DNA of 64,000 nt, taken from assembly GCF_050947875.1 (NCBI RefSeq), contig NC_134572.1, positions 132,921,105-132,985,104 on the forward strand, in the 5' to 3' direction. This DNA comes from Dermacentor variabilis (taxonomy: Eukaryota > Arthropoda > Arachnida > Ixodida > Ixodidae). How positions within the stretch are numbered: position 1 is the first letter of the stretch; each line of letters opens with the position of its first letter. This document shows positions 8,833-22,462 of the stretch, piece by piece. The notes beneath the pieces are model-generated. The model was not told where the DNA came from. It did no database searches and saw nothing but the letters and a program-made list of their open reading frames with translations. A program made the position numbers and the translations under genes.

Positions 8833-9299
8833 GGTGTGACACTTATACTTCTGATCACGATCGGGGCAGATACGAATCGGATTTATTGATTGCGAACACT
8901 GGTCACTGCTACACGGTCCTAATGATCCGGATCGAGTTATTATCGTCTGCTGATGGTCAGCAACTCTCAGAACTGAATAATGCCTTGGCTACAAATTCAG
9001 ATTTGCGAAATATCATTAAATTTCTACGATATTTCAATTTTACAGCTGACTATTGCTGATAAAACGGTTTTTGAACACTTTTTATTGAGCTCCCCTCACT
9101 TTTTTCAGAATACTGCGCTAGAGGGCGCAGACGTCAGCCTGCCATCGCGATCAATTGACTTGATCGCGATTCACGGATCGTATTTTTCCTGATCCGGATC
9201 ACAAGATTGCGATCGCAAATGACCGGGTAGCAACACTCGATTTGGATCTAGTTCAATCCGAATCGGCCCTGATCGTGATCAGAAGTGTCCGTGTGACAA
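8833..9299. mobile_element. Fold-back (MITE-like) element with long imperfect terminal inverted repeats
   Basis: The left end (ggtgtgacacttatac, then cttctgatcacgatc) and the reverse complement of the right end (gttgtcacacggacac, then cttctgatcacgatc) pair over about 50 bases, and further gatc/ccggatc-rich pairing extends inwards. It is about 467 bp long and has no coding capacity. The palindromic layout and small size suggest a non-autonomous DNA element. No certain target duplication is visible, so the class is not assigned. Confidence 0.65.
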
Positions 9300-12200
9300 C
9301 AAAGTTAGTTTTCATTGTCCTTGTCTCTCTCTCTCTCTTCTGCGATCTTTACTTCACTTCTTTCACACCATCAACAGACATAGCGTAAGCCACAGTGAGT
9401 GGCAATCTTTATCCATACAGTGTCTGCGTGCAACCCTTTTCGATAACTCACAATAATTTTCGCGATGGGTACCATTTTCAGTCACGTGAGGCGCAGTCTT
9501 GCGCTCCCCGCGCCTCTCTGCGCGTTTCAAAATGGCGCTCGCAAGTGAGCTCGGCGGGGGCGAAGGCGGCGTTTAGCGTCGGAGTGTTATTTTTCACGAC
9601 AGCGTGATTCACTACATTTGATCCCTCTAAGTGCTTCTCAAGCCGCGCCGGCGACCCGAAAGACTCGTTTGCGAAGACTAACGTGTCCTCCTTTCCCTCT
9701 GTCCCTAGGAGCGCCAGGCGTCAATGACGTGTTCCTTTTCACACATTTAGTCCCTGCCTTTCTGTTACTTTGTTCTCAGGACACTCTACTAAGTCAGGCT
9801 TTAGCAGCGCCTTCATTTGCGCAACCCGTAAGAGATAGATAGGCGGGCAAAAAAATTCTGAAGATGGCAAAAATGAAAAGGGGTTGGGGGTGGGGGGGAG
9901 GAGGAGGGCGTACATTAAGGGGCCGGTAGGGGCCGCCTCTTGCGTGCTTCTACCTGCACCGACACGCAGTGCTTTGTCGGTTCTTGGTTCTTTGCGAAAG
10001 CGTAATTCCCTGTCAAGGACTTCTCCACCGCGCTGCTCAACGCCCCTTTCGATGAAATCCACGTTAATCTTGTTCGACACGTGAAGGGTGTTTGCGCACG
10101 TTCAATAAGCTTACCTGTGAGCGCGCTGGAGGGAATGCGCCGCTGCTTGGATGGTTTGTGTGTATTTTGTAGTCGGCCAGTCTAAGCATGGGTGGAGGTA
10201 CAGTGGAGCGCCGGTAATGTGTTCGCTTCGAGACAGGACAACTTATACACGATAGGGGACGGTCTTTTCATTTTCTTGCTATCATATTGATATTTTTTGT
10301 GTGTTATGGCCGTGTGCTGCCTCAGATTGTCTGGACTTAAACGACACCTGCTTCTGATGTTATATTTCTGCGATTATTTTGGTAGCATTGCTTCTCTTGC
10401 ATGTTGCCGAACCTGTCAAAGGTTTCGCCTGACCTGTCTTGTTTACTTTTTCGCTCTTGCTGCGGTTATCGAATATTTCAATGTTGGTTAACGCGTTTCG
10501 TTTTGTTCACATTAAATCAATATCTAGGAAAGCCTGCTTGGAAATGCAATATATTCACACCGTGCCACGGCGCCTTCATTCGATTAAGCTACCACTTTGG
10601 CATGCGTATGTAGGCTGACGGCATCAGTTGCCAATATTTCTGAGTGCATAGAGGCCATATAGAGAAACCAGACAAATATGCCCGCTGGTTGGCAAAGAGC
10701 AGACTCTAACAAAGTATCGCTTGTATTGATTCGCACAGTTTATAAGGAGTACTTCTGTAGAGCAAAGAGTGCCAGCACTTTTGCTATCATTTCTATAGAA
10801 TACATACATGCAGCCCGTGAACTAAAGACCTTGTGCTTTTTGTCGGCCATTCTCTGGGTGCTTTCTGTGTAATCAGACTGTCTTAAAATGCAGGCAAAAT
10901 AAAGTAGACGTGTTACCAACCTTTGTCCACGGAGAGAGTGTGCAGAGGAAAGGAAACACATTTCAGAAATCAAATCAGTTTGTACATGTAGCGTATGGAT
11001 AGTCCATACATTTCTTTTCTAACCGTTTCTTTACCATACCTGAAGTGCTTATCGTTGTCTCCCTTTTCTTGGAATGCATCATAGTGCGTGTGCAACTTAT
11101 AATCTGCTTTCGGCTTGTCTCCTCACCAAACTACACTTAAGGAACATCGATTCATGTGAGAAAATTCCTGTATTCATAAGCGATCTTGCCCCTAATTACA
11201 TGTCCCAATTGAAGAGCAACGCCATTAATTGTTTACATTTTTAATATATGTTTCTGCTTTTAGTTTATTTGTCTCTCCTCCGGAGATGGAAAAAGAAAGG
11301 AATAACAAGGGGCTTCAAGTCAACAGCTGTCATTTTAATCGTGCTGCATCATTTGAGGTCTTCTTTAGTAGTATGAACCAACTATTCCAAATTTGCGTAA
11401 TAGTATAGAGAGAACGCTGCATTTAGAAAATTATATCTCAAACAAACGGTTTTCAAGTGCTCAATTACGAATTTCTTTGCCTACATACTTGGGTAAAAAG
11501 ATAGCTAGCCACCGAATTATTTGGGATATAACGAGTTTACCTTGTACTTAAAACAGTTTTAAAGCTCCATACCAAGGTAGTACACAACAGCCTTCTTTTC
11601 TCTCTGAATGATAATAGTGGGTGGCACCTTAGAAGCATGTTCTTAAAGACGCGTACATCGCTAGAGAAAATCAGCCGCGAGTACCTTCTGTATTCTTGGT
11701 CACATGATTAAACCGAACTCTTCTAAGCCTGACAGCGTGACAAGAAGAGATAAACGCACCGAAACAGGAACGACGAACAGGAACTAGTAAAGTTGGACGC
11801 ATCCATGTTCATTACGCGAGTTGTCAAGTCCACGCACCGCTAGGTCTTTTCGGCCGGCGAGCGCTAATTGTTATTCATAGGGAAACTCTTTCCCTCGTTA
11901 CGGGCGCGCGAATCTTCTCGCTTCTTGCCGGAAAAACGCTGACGCGGCTCGGGGTCGAGCGAGAACGCTGTGTCGTGTCGACCGTAAACTTGTTACGGAA
12001 GCTGCACACTGCATTCGAAGCGTACGCGTGAAAAAGAAGCCACGAGGTTCGAAAGGCAGACTGGAGCGAGCGAAAGAAAAGAAATGCAAAGGAATAAAAA
12101 AGGAGGCGTCGGTTCTGATCTTCACACCTGGGGTTTGAGGCCAGGAAGTCTGGACCCCGGGTCCTCTGCAGTGCCACGGGAGAGGTTTTTCACCCGGAAA

Positions 12201-14108
12201 GCGCGGTCCCCACGCTCGGCGCCACCCACTTAGCTTATAATTAAACAGCTTTAATTATTCAAAACCTGGGCAGCGCCAAACAAGTTTTTGCCATTAGAAT
12301 GCCGTGTGCGGCGCTCGTGCCGGCCTAGGGGGCGTTGCCGGCGTGGAATGCAGAGGGCGCTGTCGATGCGGGAAATCGGCCTCCGAAAGGTTGGCTGCAC
12401 TCGGGCCTGTGTTGCGGCCGAGGCTTTGAAGCAAGCTAAACGGTAAAATCTGCTGACAAAAAAGGAAGAAGCAAGAAAGAAAGGCACAATAAAAGAAAAA
12501 CAGAAAGGGAAAGGGAAAAAAAGAGAACTAGTTTGCGTGATGAGCAAGGGAGGTTGAACTGTAAACACGCTTGGTCACATGCATAAGAGAACCGTGTAAT
12601 GATGGTGCGCTTAGCAATAATAGCACAAGCTCGAACTGTGTGCCCGTACTCCTGCTTGGTACTTGGAGCAAGAACAAGAGGCGGTACCATGAGCCTGCGG
12701 GACACAAAGCAAACTTGCTCAAAGAGATGCCGTCAAAAAAGTTGGCCATATATTCTAATTAGCCTGTGTGAGACGTGCGCTATTTCCATTTTCTTTCTCT
12801 TTCTTTTCCTTTATGCTTTCATTGTTTAGGAACCAAGGGTACATTGACACGTCGCTTTAGGTTTGCGTCGACGTCGAGTGCGTTAATAGGACCACGCTTG
12901 GCCGTTGTAGTAAAAAGCGAAAAGAAACAAGGTCCCTGTTTTCTGGTGTTCGAGAAAGGAGTGCATCCGTGAGTAACTGTGGCGTTGCCATCAAATATTA
13001 AATGAGCTTTTAGCTAAGACATAGATCGATCCTGACTCCGTCTTGTTGCTAAAGTTTCCTCTTTAGCAAACAGAAAAGCAAGCGGTGCACGAACATCTGT
13101 AGGGACAGTTTGTCTAGCTTTTGAATCACTTATTTCCTTTTGTTGTGATGACGTAAAAGCGAAGGCGAGTCTTTAGTGCCTGTTTACTGAGGCTACAGGC
13201 TGCTTGCTTCCACTTGCACTATCGCATCCATTGGCTACATACGCATCCTGTTTCTGAGGGGCAAACCAAAGACATTCATGCTAAGAATACCAGTGGGAAA
13301 TCCGGTGCTAACGCCTATGTAGGCTGCCAGTATATAATATGTCTATAGTTTGGCTAATACAGCAATGACTGACAGTACGCAGAACAGTTTACCAGAGTTC
13401 GTTCTTCTGGCTTCAATCTTGCGTATTTTGATATTAAGGTTTCTGAAGCTCAGCTTATCGTCACAAATTAGCTGTACGGGAACAATGAGTCTCATATAGC
13501 TTCTCATTTTTACTACTGGATGGTTTTCAGAACTTTGCAAACAGTAACGGTTTGTGAAACACAGAACATATTCAAACATGATGAGTGTTACTAATAAAAC
13601 ACCATCTACAGATTTGGTGGCACTCGCACTTGGAAAGGACATGGCTTATGCAGGCGCAGGTAATTAGACAATGAGATGAATCATTCATAAACGTAAAGTA
13701 CACAACGGCTCTAAAGAAACGCTCTCACTCTAGCACGCTACATGACTAAGCCACAGATAGCAATAAAAAGGGTCCTCAATGTACTGTCTCTGTGAAGCTG
13801 TGTCAATGCGGAGAAAAATTCGTGTACTACCCATGGTTCCTTAATTGTAGTGGCTGATGGAATGCAGTGCGCCAGACTTCCCTTATTACTAGCATGAAGC
13901 TGTGGCGTACAAGCTGTAGTAAAGCATATCGATATACAAACATTTGATTGGTTAGTATCGAAGCCCGGTGCCTTGCAAGGGTACTGCAATAGCTGGCGAA
14001 GGAGCGTCTCGGTGTAAGTACTCACGAAGGAGTTTCTATATGCTATAGTGATTCGTGAAAATGGGCGCCGTAAAATCAATATATAGGGAACACGACAATA
14101 GTGTCACC
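9300..14108. other. Non-coding stretch without recognised genes
   Basis: Short ORFs here are not coding-like. There is a GC-rich patch at about 9480-9720, where atggcgctcgcaagtgagc could mimic a start codon plus splice donor, and another at about 11860-12420. No repeats were recognised with confidence. Confidence 0.4.
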
Positions 14109-14286
14109 GGTCGAATAATTACGAACGTTTCTCAGTAGAAAAACCTAATTCAGTATTTTCGTCCGTAAGGGCTGTTAGCCATTGGTTGGCCGCCTTCGCT
14201 AATGATATGTCTAACATCACGGTTGGCTTGCACCTCTGCTTTTCTATGAACTGCTCTGGAGTATAGGCGTTTTTTGTGAATACGGG
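14109..14286 (+). mobile_element. Small inverted-repeat element, copy A (MITE-like family)
   Basis: It shares a core (ttcgctaatgatatgtc, then a ggttggct segment) and the terminal motif tgtgaatacggg with five other copies in the window. It is about 178 bp and non-coding. The left end is diverged. See the copies at 20831, 22322, 34985, 53419 and 53557. Confidence 0.6.
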
Positions 14287-16650
14287 TACCGTCAATTCTG
14301 CCAATTTCTCTTTACTCACCAGTGCGTTTACCCCCTAGCCACGGCAAGCGCCTCAGTCTTTCCGTCTATTCCTGCTTCCTTCGATCTACACCTGATAGCA
14401 GATACCATGGAAGTTGGCAGTCGTGGCGCCACGGTAAGGGAGCGACGCCTCTGCTGCGAATCAATGAAGCAAACGAACCAAGAGTGACAGGGTGCACTTG
14501 CCAGCGCTCCTACTTCACTGTACGAACTGTTGGCCTAGTTTTCTGACGTCACAGCTCAGATATTGCAGGGATCCCGTTCTCTCTAGGCGGTGTTGGTTAG
14601 ATCGCTCACTGTGCGAGCCGTCATTGGACAATTACGCGGCGCAAGGCGGGTCATAATAGCGCATCCGTATACATAAGCATGCGGCGCCTTCTTTATCGTC
14701 AGTGTTGCCTAATGACAGCATGTAACTGGGCCCAGCTGTCTAACCCCATTAGGGTCGACCCACCATGAATCCTTCGTGATCAGTGACATAACTCTTTGTA
14801 CATGCGCACACATCAACATATACACACAGTCGGAGCACAGTATATATAAAGGAAATGAGCTTTCCTTGTTTGGCGTTGAATACGACGAATATATACATAT
14901 GCCGTCACTAAGAACCCACTCATCTTGCCAAAATACTGGCGGACAGAAAGTCTTTGGAAGGAGACAGAGGGTTACTGATGCTTTATGACGAACCCATGTT
15001 TCGAAGTGTTGGAAACGTAGTAGAATTTTATGCATAAATCCGCTTCTGTATTTTAACAGCAACGACGACAAAGTATAGCTTGTTGCAGACAGCCATCCTG
15101 GATCACCATAACTGCAGTATCGTTATATTCGGCACAAGTGGCAGCTATACTGACTAGCATGCCCTTTCGGAAATGAAAAGACGTTGTGCGGGGAACGCCA
15201 CAACCTGAAAGAGTAATGTAGCCTTCAGCTTGTATCGAGCCGAAGATACGGGTATCTTGGCTTTTGTGAGCGAGAGATTTAGCGTGGGACTTGTTTTGCA
15301 TGATGAATGCAGATATTTCGATTTTTGTCAGCACTGGTAAAAACGAATATCACTTGGTCTCTGGCGCGTTCTACTGCCGTACAGTGCCGTAAATATGAGA
15401 GCATCCTATTACTACTAACAACAATTATTCGCTAGACATATATTCGGTCGTGAATTGCATATTGGTTTCTTTCGATAAATGAATGATATCCTTTATATTT
15501 TTGCCGCGCTCTATAACGAAGCAGCAGATAGAACTATGGCGAAGCGTAGCGCTCCGTCAGTGTGCGCTGGCACACTGAAAACCACTATATACATATAGCA
15601 ACACCTCTGCTAAGAGCAGTCGAGCGGCGTGCTGATCAAAAGTTGTGCGCTGACATATCAGTTGAGCGTCTGTGCCTTAGAAAGAATGCGCGCGCGCTTG
15701 ATTCATCTCAGACACATGATATATGGGCCTCATCGTTTCTAGCAGATCTTAAACTGAGCCGCTCGGTCAGGTGATATTTCTTTTTCGAAAGACACGAAAG
15801 AACGCCTCTAATTTTAGACTGGTAAAATAATTGCCTAGAATTTTGTTTAAGCTCGTTTGGTGGGAAACGGTTGATTTCTAACGTAAAAAGAAAATTAAGA
15901 AATGAGAGAAATACTAAGGTTGGAACACCCCTAAATCTTTCCAGAAAAAAAAAAGAAATTCATTTTGAGCTTCTACGATTTCCCTGCTCCCCCCCTTGCC
16001 CCCCCCCTCGTGGTTGTCTTATATTAATTATAGCAACAACAAACAACAACAAGCAATCAAGCCAAACACCTACGTGAGTATGTTTCTGTGGAAAGTGCGC
16101 GAGTTCAAGCTTTCTTCTTGGGTTATTTTTGAACAGGGAAAGCTCTCGAAACTTGCAAGGTTCAGTCTTCGGTTTCTCTAGGATACAGTGTAGTCTTTTA
16201 TTTTTTTTTTACTGATAAGCAAATCCTTAGACTCAAGTAGACGCTGGTAAAATGCATGACGTCATGAAGAGTTAGCGCGGCTGGTGCAGTCCGTGCAGTC
16301 CGTGTCATTCCTGACTTATCAAGGCTCCTGTCACGCAAAGGGTGGTTTCGCTGCCCTGCTATTGCAGAAGCGCAATTTACTGTTACTGGTTAATTTCATA
16401 CGTGTACTTAGGAGGGGGAAAACAGAAAGATAAGTGGTAACTGGGAAGCTTAGCCCATAGCTACAAGCTTGGTATTCTTCTCTAGGTGCAATCGGTGATG
16501 AAGGAAAGAAGGAGAGAGTTCCTTGAACATTATTATGCATATATCTACGCCGCGCTCTAGAGAGTAATGTAGCCATCCGTGCTGCAGCTGGCTGCGCGAA
16601 CAGCAGTACAGACGCAGGAGAAGAAGAAACAGCGAGAAGGAAACAGATAA
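14287..16650. other. Non-coding stretch
   Basis: No gene, tRNA or mobile element was recognised. Homopolymer and short-purine runs occur near 15940-16010 and 16199-16210. Confidence 0.4.
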
Positions 16651-18620
16651 AACACAAGCGCACGGGCGCGGGTTTCTCTCTCTCGTGGCATTTCGTTCGC
16701 TGTCGATGCGGTCTCTCTCTCTCTCTCGGCTTACATAATGTCCTCAGTGGTGGAGTAGGTTGTCGTTCTTTTCTCTTCTGTCTTTCTTTCTCCCATTTCT
16801 CTGGCTAACCGCGGTCGTCCGTTGTCGGTGAGGAGGAGTGTCGTCGTGCCGGCAGAGCGTGGCCGACAACCACGCCTGGCGACCAACTGGCGCCCGCTGT
16901 CCTGGCCGAGGCGGTGTTGCCGTGGGGCGTACGTACGCGGGCCGCTTCGGAGAGTGCGCCACTGCACCGCGATGGGCGTAGCCTGCGCAGCGGCTGCTGC
17001 TGGCTCACGACTTCTCGCGCGCCAGGGCGACGCCAGATGGCGCGTGAGCCGCTTCCCCCCCCCCCCCCCCCCCTCTTTCTATCGGTGTCCGTTGTAGCAG
17101 TCTCTTCGTCTATATAGTTGTGAAGGGTTATACGAGGTGCCTCAGAAAGCAGGCTGGCATCTACTTGCGGCTGTTCCAGTGGTATGGAAAGCAAATGCGG
17201 GAAATCTAGCTCACTATATAGTAATACTCGGCACCTCTTGAGTGCGAGGCTGGACATTGGCAGAACAAAAAAAAAGTGTGAACGTATAAAACGTAACATA
17301 TGGCGTGAAACACGAGCCTCCACGCGTTACATATATTAACTGGCATTTTCAACCGCACCACAGTGACAAAGAAGCTATAAGCATACTGCCTTTCTTGCAA
17401 GTTTTCGAGTCTGCACGTTTGTAAATATTGGGAACCAGCTCAGCCGGCGAATGTGTGTGCTTCTTGAATCTTGCACATTGAAACCGAGGCGCTTAAATAT
17501 ACATATGCAGCATGTTGATCGCATTGGTTTCAAAATACGTAAGGTTGAAAGCTTTATTTGTATAGGATTGTCTCGGACCCGAAACGAGCGAGAGACATAC
17601 AGGCTGCAAAATATTACGCAAAAGCTTTCTTTTTATTTGTACAAGGAATTCATAGAGTTCATAGTACCGTCATAGCGGACGTATGGGGTATTTTTGCTTC
17701 ATGCTGGAGTTTGATCTTAAACGTTAGCATAACAAGCAATTTATGCGGAATTCCTTTTGTTCTCTGGTACTATATGTAACTTTACCTGACCGGAACATCC
17801 TTGAAAACATCGCACGTACGCACACCTCACTCACTCGCATCGCACACTTGTTTTGTCTGTGGTGTATAGCACTGCTGTACGAACACCGGTCCTTCGAAAG
17901 AGCTGCTCGTTCGTCCCCGTGTAACGTGAAAAGTGACTCTTCGCGCTACCAGAACCACCGAAGGCGCAAGCAGCCGAGTGCAGGTGCGCGCCCGATGCCC
18001 ATTAGGAGCGAAAGAAAGGGCAGTAGAGGGAGAGAGAGTAGCCCACGGCCATGTAGGTAAGGCAAGGTGAGGGCTCCTGTTGCCGCCGCTTTGGCGCGCG
18101 CGCGCGCCATGATCTTGACTGCATCGAGCGTTCGCTTCTCGGAGCGCGGCCTCGTCGACAATTAGGGCCCGCCCGCCGAAAAAAGAAAGCGGTGCCAAGG
18201 CCGTGTGGAGGTGGACACCGATGCCTGCGGCGGCGGCAGGGGCCAGCATGCGTGCTTGTGCCTTGGGGTCCCCCGACGACGACGACGAAGGGGCATTCGT
18301 GATGGATGCAACGCGGTGCGGCGAAGGCGCACAATTACAGGGGAGGTGGCGCTGGCGCTGGAGCGTCTGCACGTGGCAGTGGTGGTGGCAGCAGCAGCAG
18401 GCACGGATGGGATTCCTTTGCAACTGCGCGGCACGTTCTCCTTCTCTCTCGCGCTTACCGACATTCCGCCGCGGAGCTTCGTGTCTTCTCTTTCAGGATG
18501 CTCTCTCCTCTCGTTGATGTTTTGCTCGTGTGCACACCTATTTCGCTCACTTGTTTCTCGCTGCTCTCGCGTTATGGCGTCCAAGTGACCCCCTCCGTTC
18601 GGACGTCTCTGCGTCTTGTA
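16650..18620. other. GC-rich patches (16660-17100 and 17830-18620), possible promoter or UTR
   Basis: Two GC- and CpG-rich blocks with (tc)n at 16676-16728 and a poly(C) run at 17055-17073. All six frames contain accidental ORFs because stop codons are scarce, with no consistent protein-like composition. These could be alternative first exons or promoters of the gene started near 6.6 kb, but nothing in the sequence proves it. Confidence 0.3.
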
Positions 18621-20503
18621 CGACGTATACTCCCGCGCAAGGAGCAGCGTGTACACCTATATGCGAAATGCTCTAATTATGCATATATTTCTGTAGTCAC
18701 GTGCGCTGAACCAATCGGGATACCGTCCATGATATTTTCGTAGCAGTAACCCGCCAATCACGATATTGATCATACTTTTAGCGAAGTCGGATGACCACTG
18801 AGAGAGATTCAGTGCGAAGGTAAATATAGCTCATGAATTCGGCCCTAGATCTGCATGCTGATGTGAAAAACGCACGCAAAGGCAGTTTCTGTGCCACAGC
18901 TGTCAACGAGAGGCACGCATTGCAATCGTAAGGCATTTGAATATCCATGCGCTGCTGAATGCGTGGTCGCACGTTCGGAAACTTAGGAGCTGCTGCAGTC
19001 GTTATTTCCATCTGCGTTTAAAGTAGGTGTACGCGAGTATGTATTGTGCGGCTTTTACCGCGTTTCTGTGGAAGCTTGTAATAGTGGTAGTAGTTTTAGT
19101 AATACATTAGTAGTGAGACGCTCTTCTTTCCTGCACGTGACGTTTCACCTGCGCAGGTTAGGTTCGATGTGTCTCAATGTGACTAACGTATACGTACTTA
19201 CGACTGCCCTAGTTAAAACAGCACAGGGTTTGTCGTCATAAAAAATAGGCAAATAGTGTGCAGGAGGTTGCAACCAACTCAGTAGATTTAGGTAGGCGAA
19301 GAAGAAAAAAAAAAGAGGCAAAACACACTATCAGTGAACATCTACTTATTGTTCACCACCTCACCGACACAAAAGCCGTGCTTCGTATGTCACCTGCAAC
19401 GCAGATTCAGGTGTCATTTATGCTACTACGGAAGCGTTTAGCAAGGTTATTGAATCTACAACATCTTAAAGTTGTGGACATTAAGAAAATTTGGTGTCTG
19501 AAAGACAGATAATGTCGAACTGCCGCGAGAATCCCCTATAGAGGTAATTAAAGTCCTTAGGAATATATAGGTTGCTGCGCTGTCAAGTCACCTATCACTA
19601 TTTTTGTTCCGCCTTTTTTCTTTTTTTATCCACACCTGTCTTGAGCAGGCAGTGACCGTTTCACCTCATCTCTCCTTTATGTGCCTCCCGCGCGTTGTTA
19701 TGTCGCCCCTGCATGAAAGTACTATTTTGGTTAGGAATCGTGAAGCCTTTGTTCTTGTCCGTAACCATTACATTTAAATGGTGGTATTGCCATCGTAAGA
19801 GCGCCGAACATCTCTTCGTGATCAAGGTGACTTATGAATCACAGAGGAGACCAGTTATTGAACGGATAAGCTATTCGGTGGAAAGCCACACATGTAAAAT
19901 GCAGACAGCTGTCATCATGACGAAGCTGACATTTCTGGTAACCTTCAGCACACAACTGGCACATAGAATCCCTAGACGAACCATGTGAGGCCTCCGGGCC
20001 TGTAATCTCATCCGTTCGCATGATCAAGGTGTCTGGGAGCAAAATAAAGCAGCCAATCGGAATCGCGAGCTTAAATATGCTATGAACGCGGCTGGCCAAA
20101 AGAAAGCATTGCTTAAACTTCAAATGGGATATTGTTGATTCAGCCTCTTATTTTCGAGTGCCCTATAACCGTATCGCTGAAATTGCCCGTGCCCGCCAGA
20201 GTGTGCAGAGTGCGGTATACCATTTGGATAATCGTCCACTATCAGAACTAACAGCTGATCCGCGCTGAAGGACCAACTCGCGTTACTAAGGTTCCTGTGG
20301 TCTAAGGGCTTTCTCAATAGACTTCAAGAACGCCGCCCCTTACCGCTCTATAGTGTACGTGGTTAGCTTGTGCTCGTCTCTCTTTCTCGCTCTGTATTCC
20401 TCTGTCCCCGTTCCACTCTCTCCGTATTTTTATCTCCATACTCCTTTCTCCCCCATGCAGAGTAGCCAACCGGAAATAGTTAACCTGCCTGCCTTTCCAT
20501 GCA

Positions 20504-20549
<46 letters not shown>

Positions 20550-20830
20550 CGCGCCCGACGTGTGACCACGATTGAATGTGTTTAATGCCTCTGCTGTATG
20601 ACTATTTGTATTTTTACTTGATATGGTAGCCGAGAGGCGTGTATCCCGTTTCTGTGATCGCATTAATTAGACCAAGCTTGGTGCGTTCTTCTGGGGCTGA
20701 GTTCACAACGCTTTCAGTTCACAAGAGCAGCTTTTCATTGGTCAGCTGCCTGAGGTAACAATACGGGCACTGTCACTATTAGCAGGTGCTTAACCTAACG
20801 CAAGCACAGCTTGCAAATATTGGCCCTGGG
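18621..20830. other. Non-coding stretch
   Basis: No supported gene is seen. It includes the (tc)n microsatellite at 20509-20547. Short ORFs have no domain or repeat signature. Confidence 0.4.
20509..20547. repeat. (TC)n microsatellite
   Basis: About 19 uninterrupted tc units. Translations through it (Leu-Ser or Glu-Arg runs) are artefacts. Confidence 0.95.
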
Positions 20831-20972
20831 GCCGAATTAACGAAGCTGTTCGTTCGTAACAGTTGTTTGCCGTTGGCTGACTGCTTTCGCTAATAATATG
20901 TCAAACCTAACGATTGGCTGATAAGGCTGCGGTTACGAATATACTGAGTAAGAACTTTTCTTAAATACGGGC
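20831..20972 (+). mobile_element. Small inverted-repeat element, copy B
   Basis: It starts gccgaattaacgaagctg and ends cttaaatacgggc, which are imperfect inverted ends. The core ttcgctaataatatgtc followed by cgattggct matches copy A. It is about 142 bp and non-coding. Confidence 0.65.
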
Positions 20973-22321
20973 TGTGTTCCTAGTTCTAATTGTCCAATGA
21001 AAGCACGCAGCGCGTATTTGGCAATGCGTATTTTAGTAATAGGTTAGCGCCTACATATACTACTTGAGGTTATCTACCAAGCGTCGTAATATGGACGTCC
21101 TTGCATGCCGCTCCCGCCGTAGATTTTTCATCAAATATTGCTTGATGATATTCTGATGCTTGTGTCTACGGGAGCTTCAAGTATATATTAGTTGTTCGTC
21201 CAACGCGGAATTGATGGGCAGTGCATGGATTTGCCTAAACTTCGTCCTTCTGGCTTCAAATGGCTTTGTCACTTTGCAGGTTGATCACTTCAACAAAGTA
21301 CGGCGTGACACATGCAAAAATTCGCAATGGTTATCCATTAGCAGAGAGAGTAATTGTCCGACTGTGTGTTGAAAACTGCGCGTGCTTGTAAATTTAGAAA
21401 ACTAAACGCGTGATGGCGAACGTCACCGGAATGTTTGGACCCACAATTAAGCAAATCCACGTACTAACTATCGTTGACGGGGTTGCTGAACAATCGCAGT
21501 GCCTGTTTTTTTTTTTTTTTTTTTTGTGTAGTACTATCTGTATACAAAACTCTAGGGCATAAACTTGTATGCACATGACGCGACCGAGAACATAACTCGC
21601 TGGAGAAGAAGTGAGCAGACCTTTCGCTGTAGCCAAGCCAAGTCACGTGGTTACGTGAACCACGGAAGAAAGGCAAACGCACACACACCGCGTGCGACCA
21701 CCTTCACCGCCTTGTCGCTTCCTACTCGGTGGCGCATTCGTTCCGCGGCTGCGCCCAGCTCGTATGATTGGCAGCCCCGTTGTGTCGAGTCCCCACCTCG
21801 CCCTATTTAGCTGTCAATCACTGCGGCAGCTCCTGCCGTGGCAGCCGTATCGCAATCCTCTTTCGTGCCCGGCCATTGAGACACCTCGGTTGGAGCATAA
21901 TTTATGTACGCATTTATTGACACCGCCTTAATTAATACGGTTTTGAAATCCCAGAATTCCGCAGTAGAGCATTTCTGCAATTGATTAGCCGAGCGGCTTG
22001 GTTTGTCCGAAAGAAAGCAGAAACCCTGCTTCGTTCTTCTTTCTCTTATTTATGCATTTCTTTTTGTACGACTGATGCTGGTTCACCTGTTTCTAAAGTT
22101 CGCTAAGATAACACTTCTGCATTGATCCTAAATCTATATACGGGATCGGAGCTGCGATTTTGTAGCGATGCCTTCTGGTCGATTGTGCGCTACGACTCGT
22201 ATCATGCACCGTTCAATGGCCGGAACGCGGGCGGAGCGTCGCTATGACCACTGAAGAAACGCGAAAACTTTGAAAAGGAATTGCACCGCAGCAAATACAT
22301 CGCTACGAAAGTGGGGCCAGG
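20973..22321. other. Non-coding stretch
   Basis: No gene recognised. A poly(T) run lies at about 21507-21526. Confidence 0.4.
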
Positions 22322-22462
22322 TCCTGCATTCACGAAAAGCTCTTACGCTAGAATTGTTCGCAACAGCCAATACCAGCAAATTCTGGCGCTGGACATATCA
22401 TTAGCGAAGACGGGCGGCCAATGGCAAAGAGCACTTACAAACTAAGAACTTTCCGAATTTGG
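22322..22462 (-). mobile_element. Small inverted-repeat element, copy C (reverse orientation)
   Basis: The left end tgcattcacgaaaagctc followed by ttacgct pairs with the right end agaactttccgaatttgg. The core, gacatatcattagcgaag, is the reverse complement of the core of copies A and B. It is about 141 bp and non-coding. Confidence 0.7.

Noticed and set aside
9528..9545. ATG followed closely by a GTGAGC donor-like site (possible mini first exon)
   Set aside because: It would encode only about four residues and has no supporting promoter signal beyond moderate GC content.
16805..18743. ORFs up to 198 codons on both strands
   Set aside because: They lie in GC-rich DNA, overlap each other in several frames and show low-complexity Arg/Ser/His composition. 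No domain was recognised.
20353..20663. ORFs with Leu-Ser or Arg-Glu runs
   Set aside because: They are translations of the (tc)n microsatellite.
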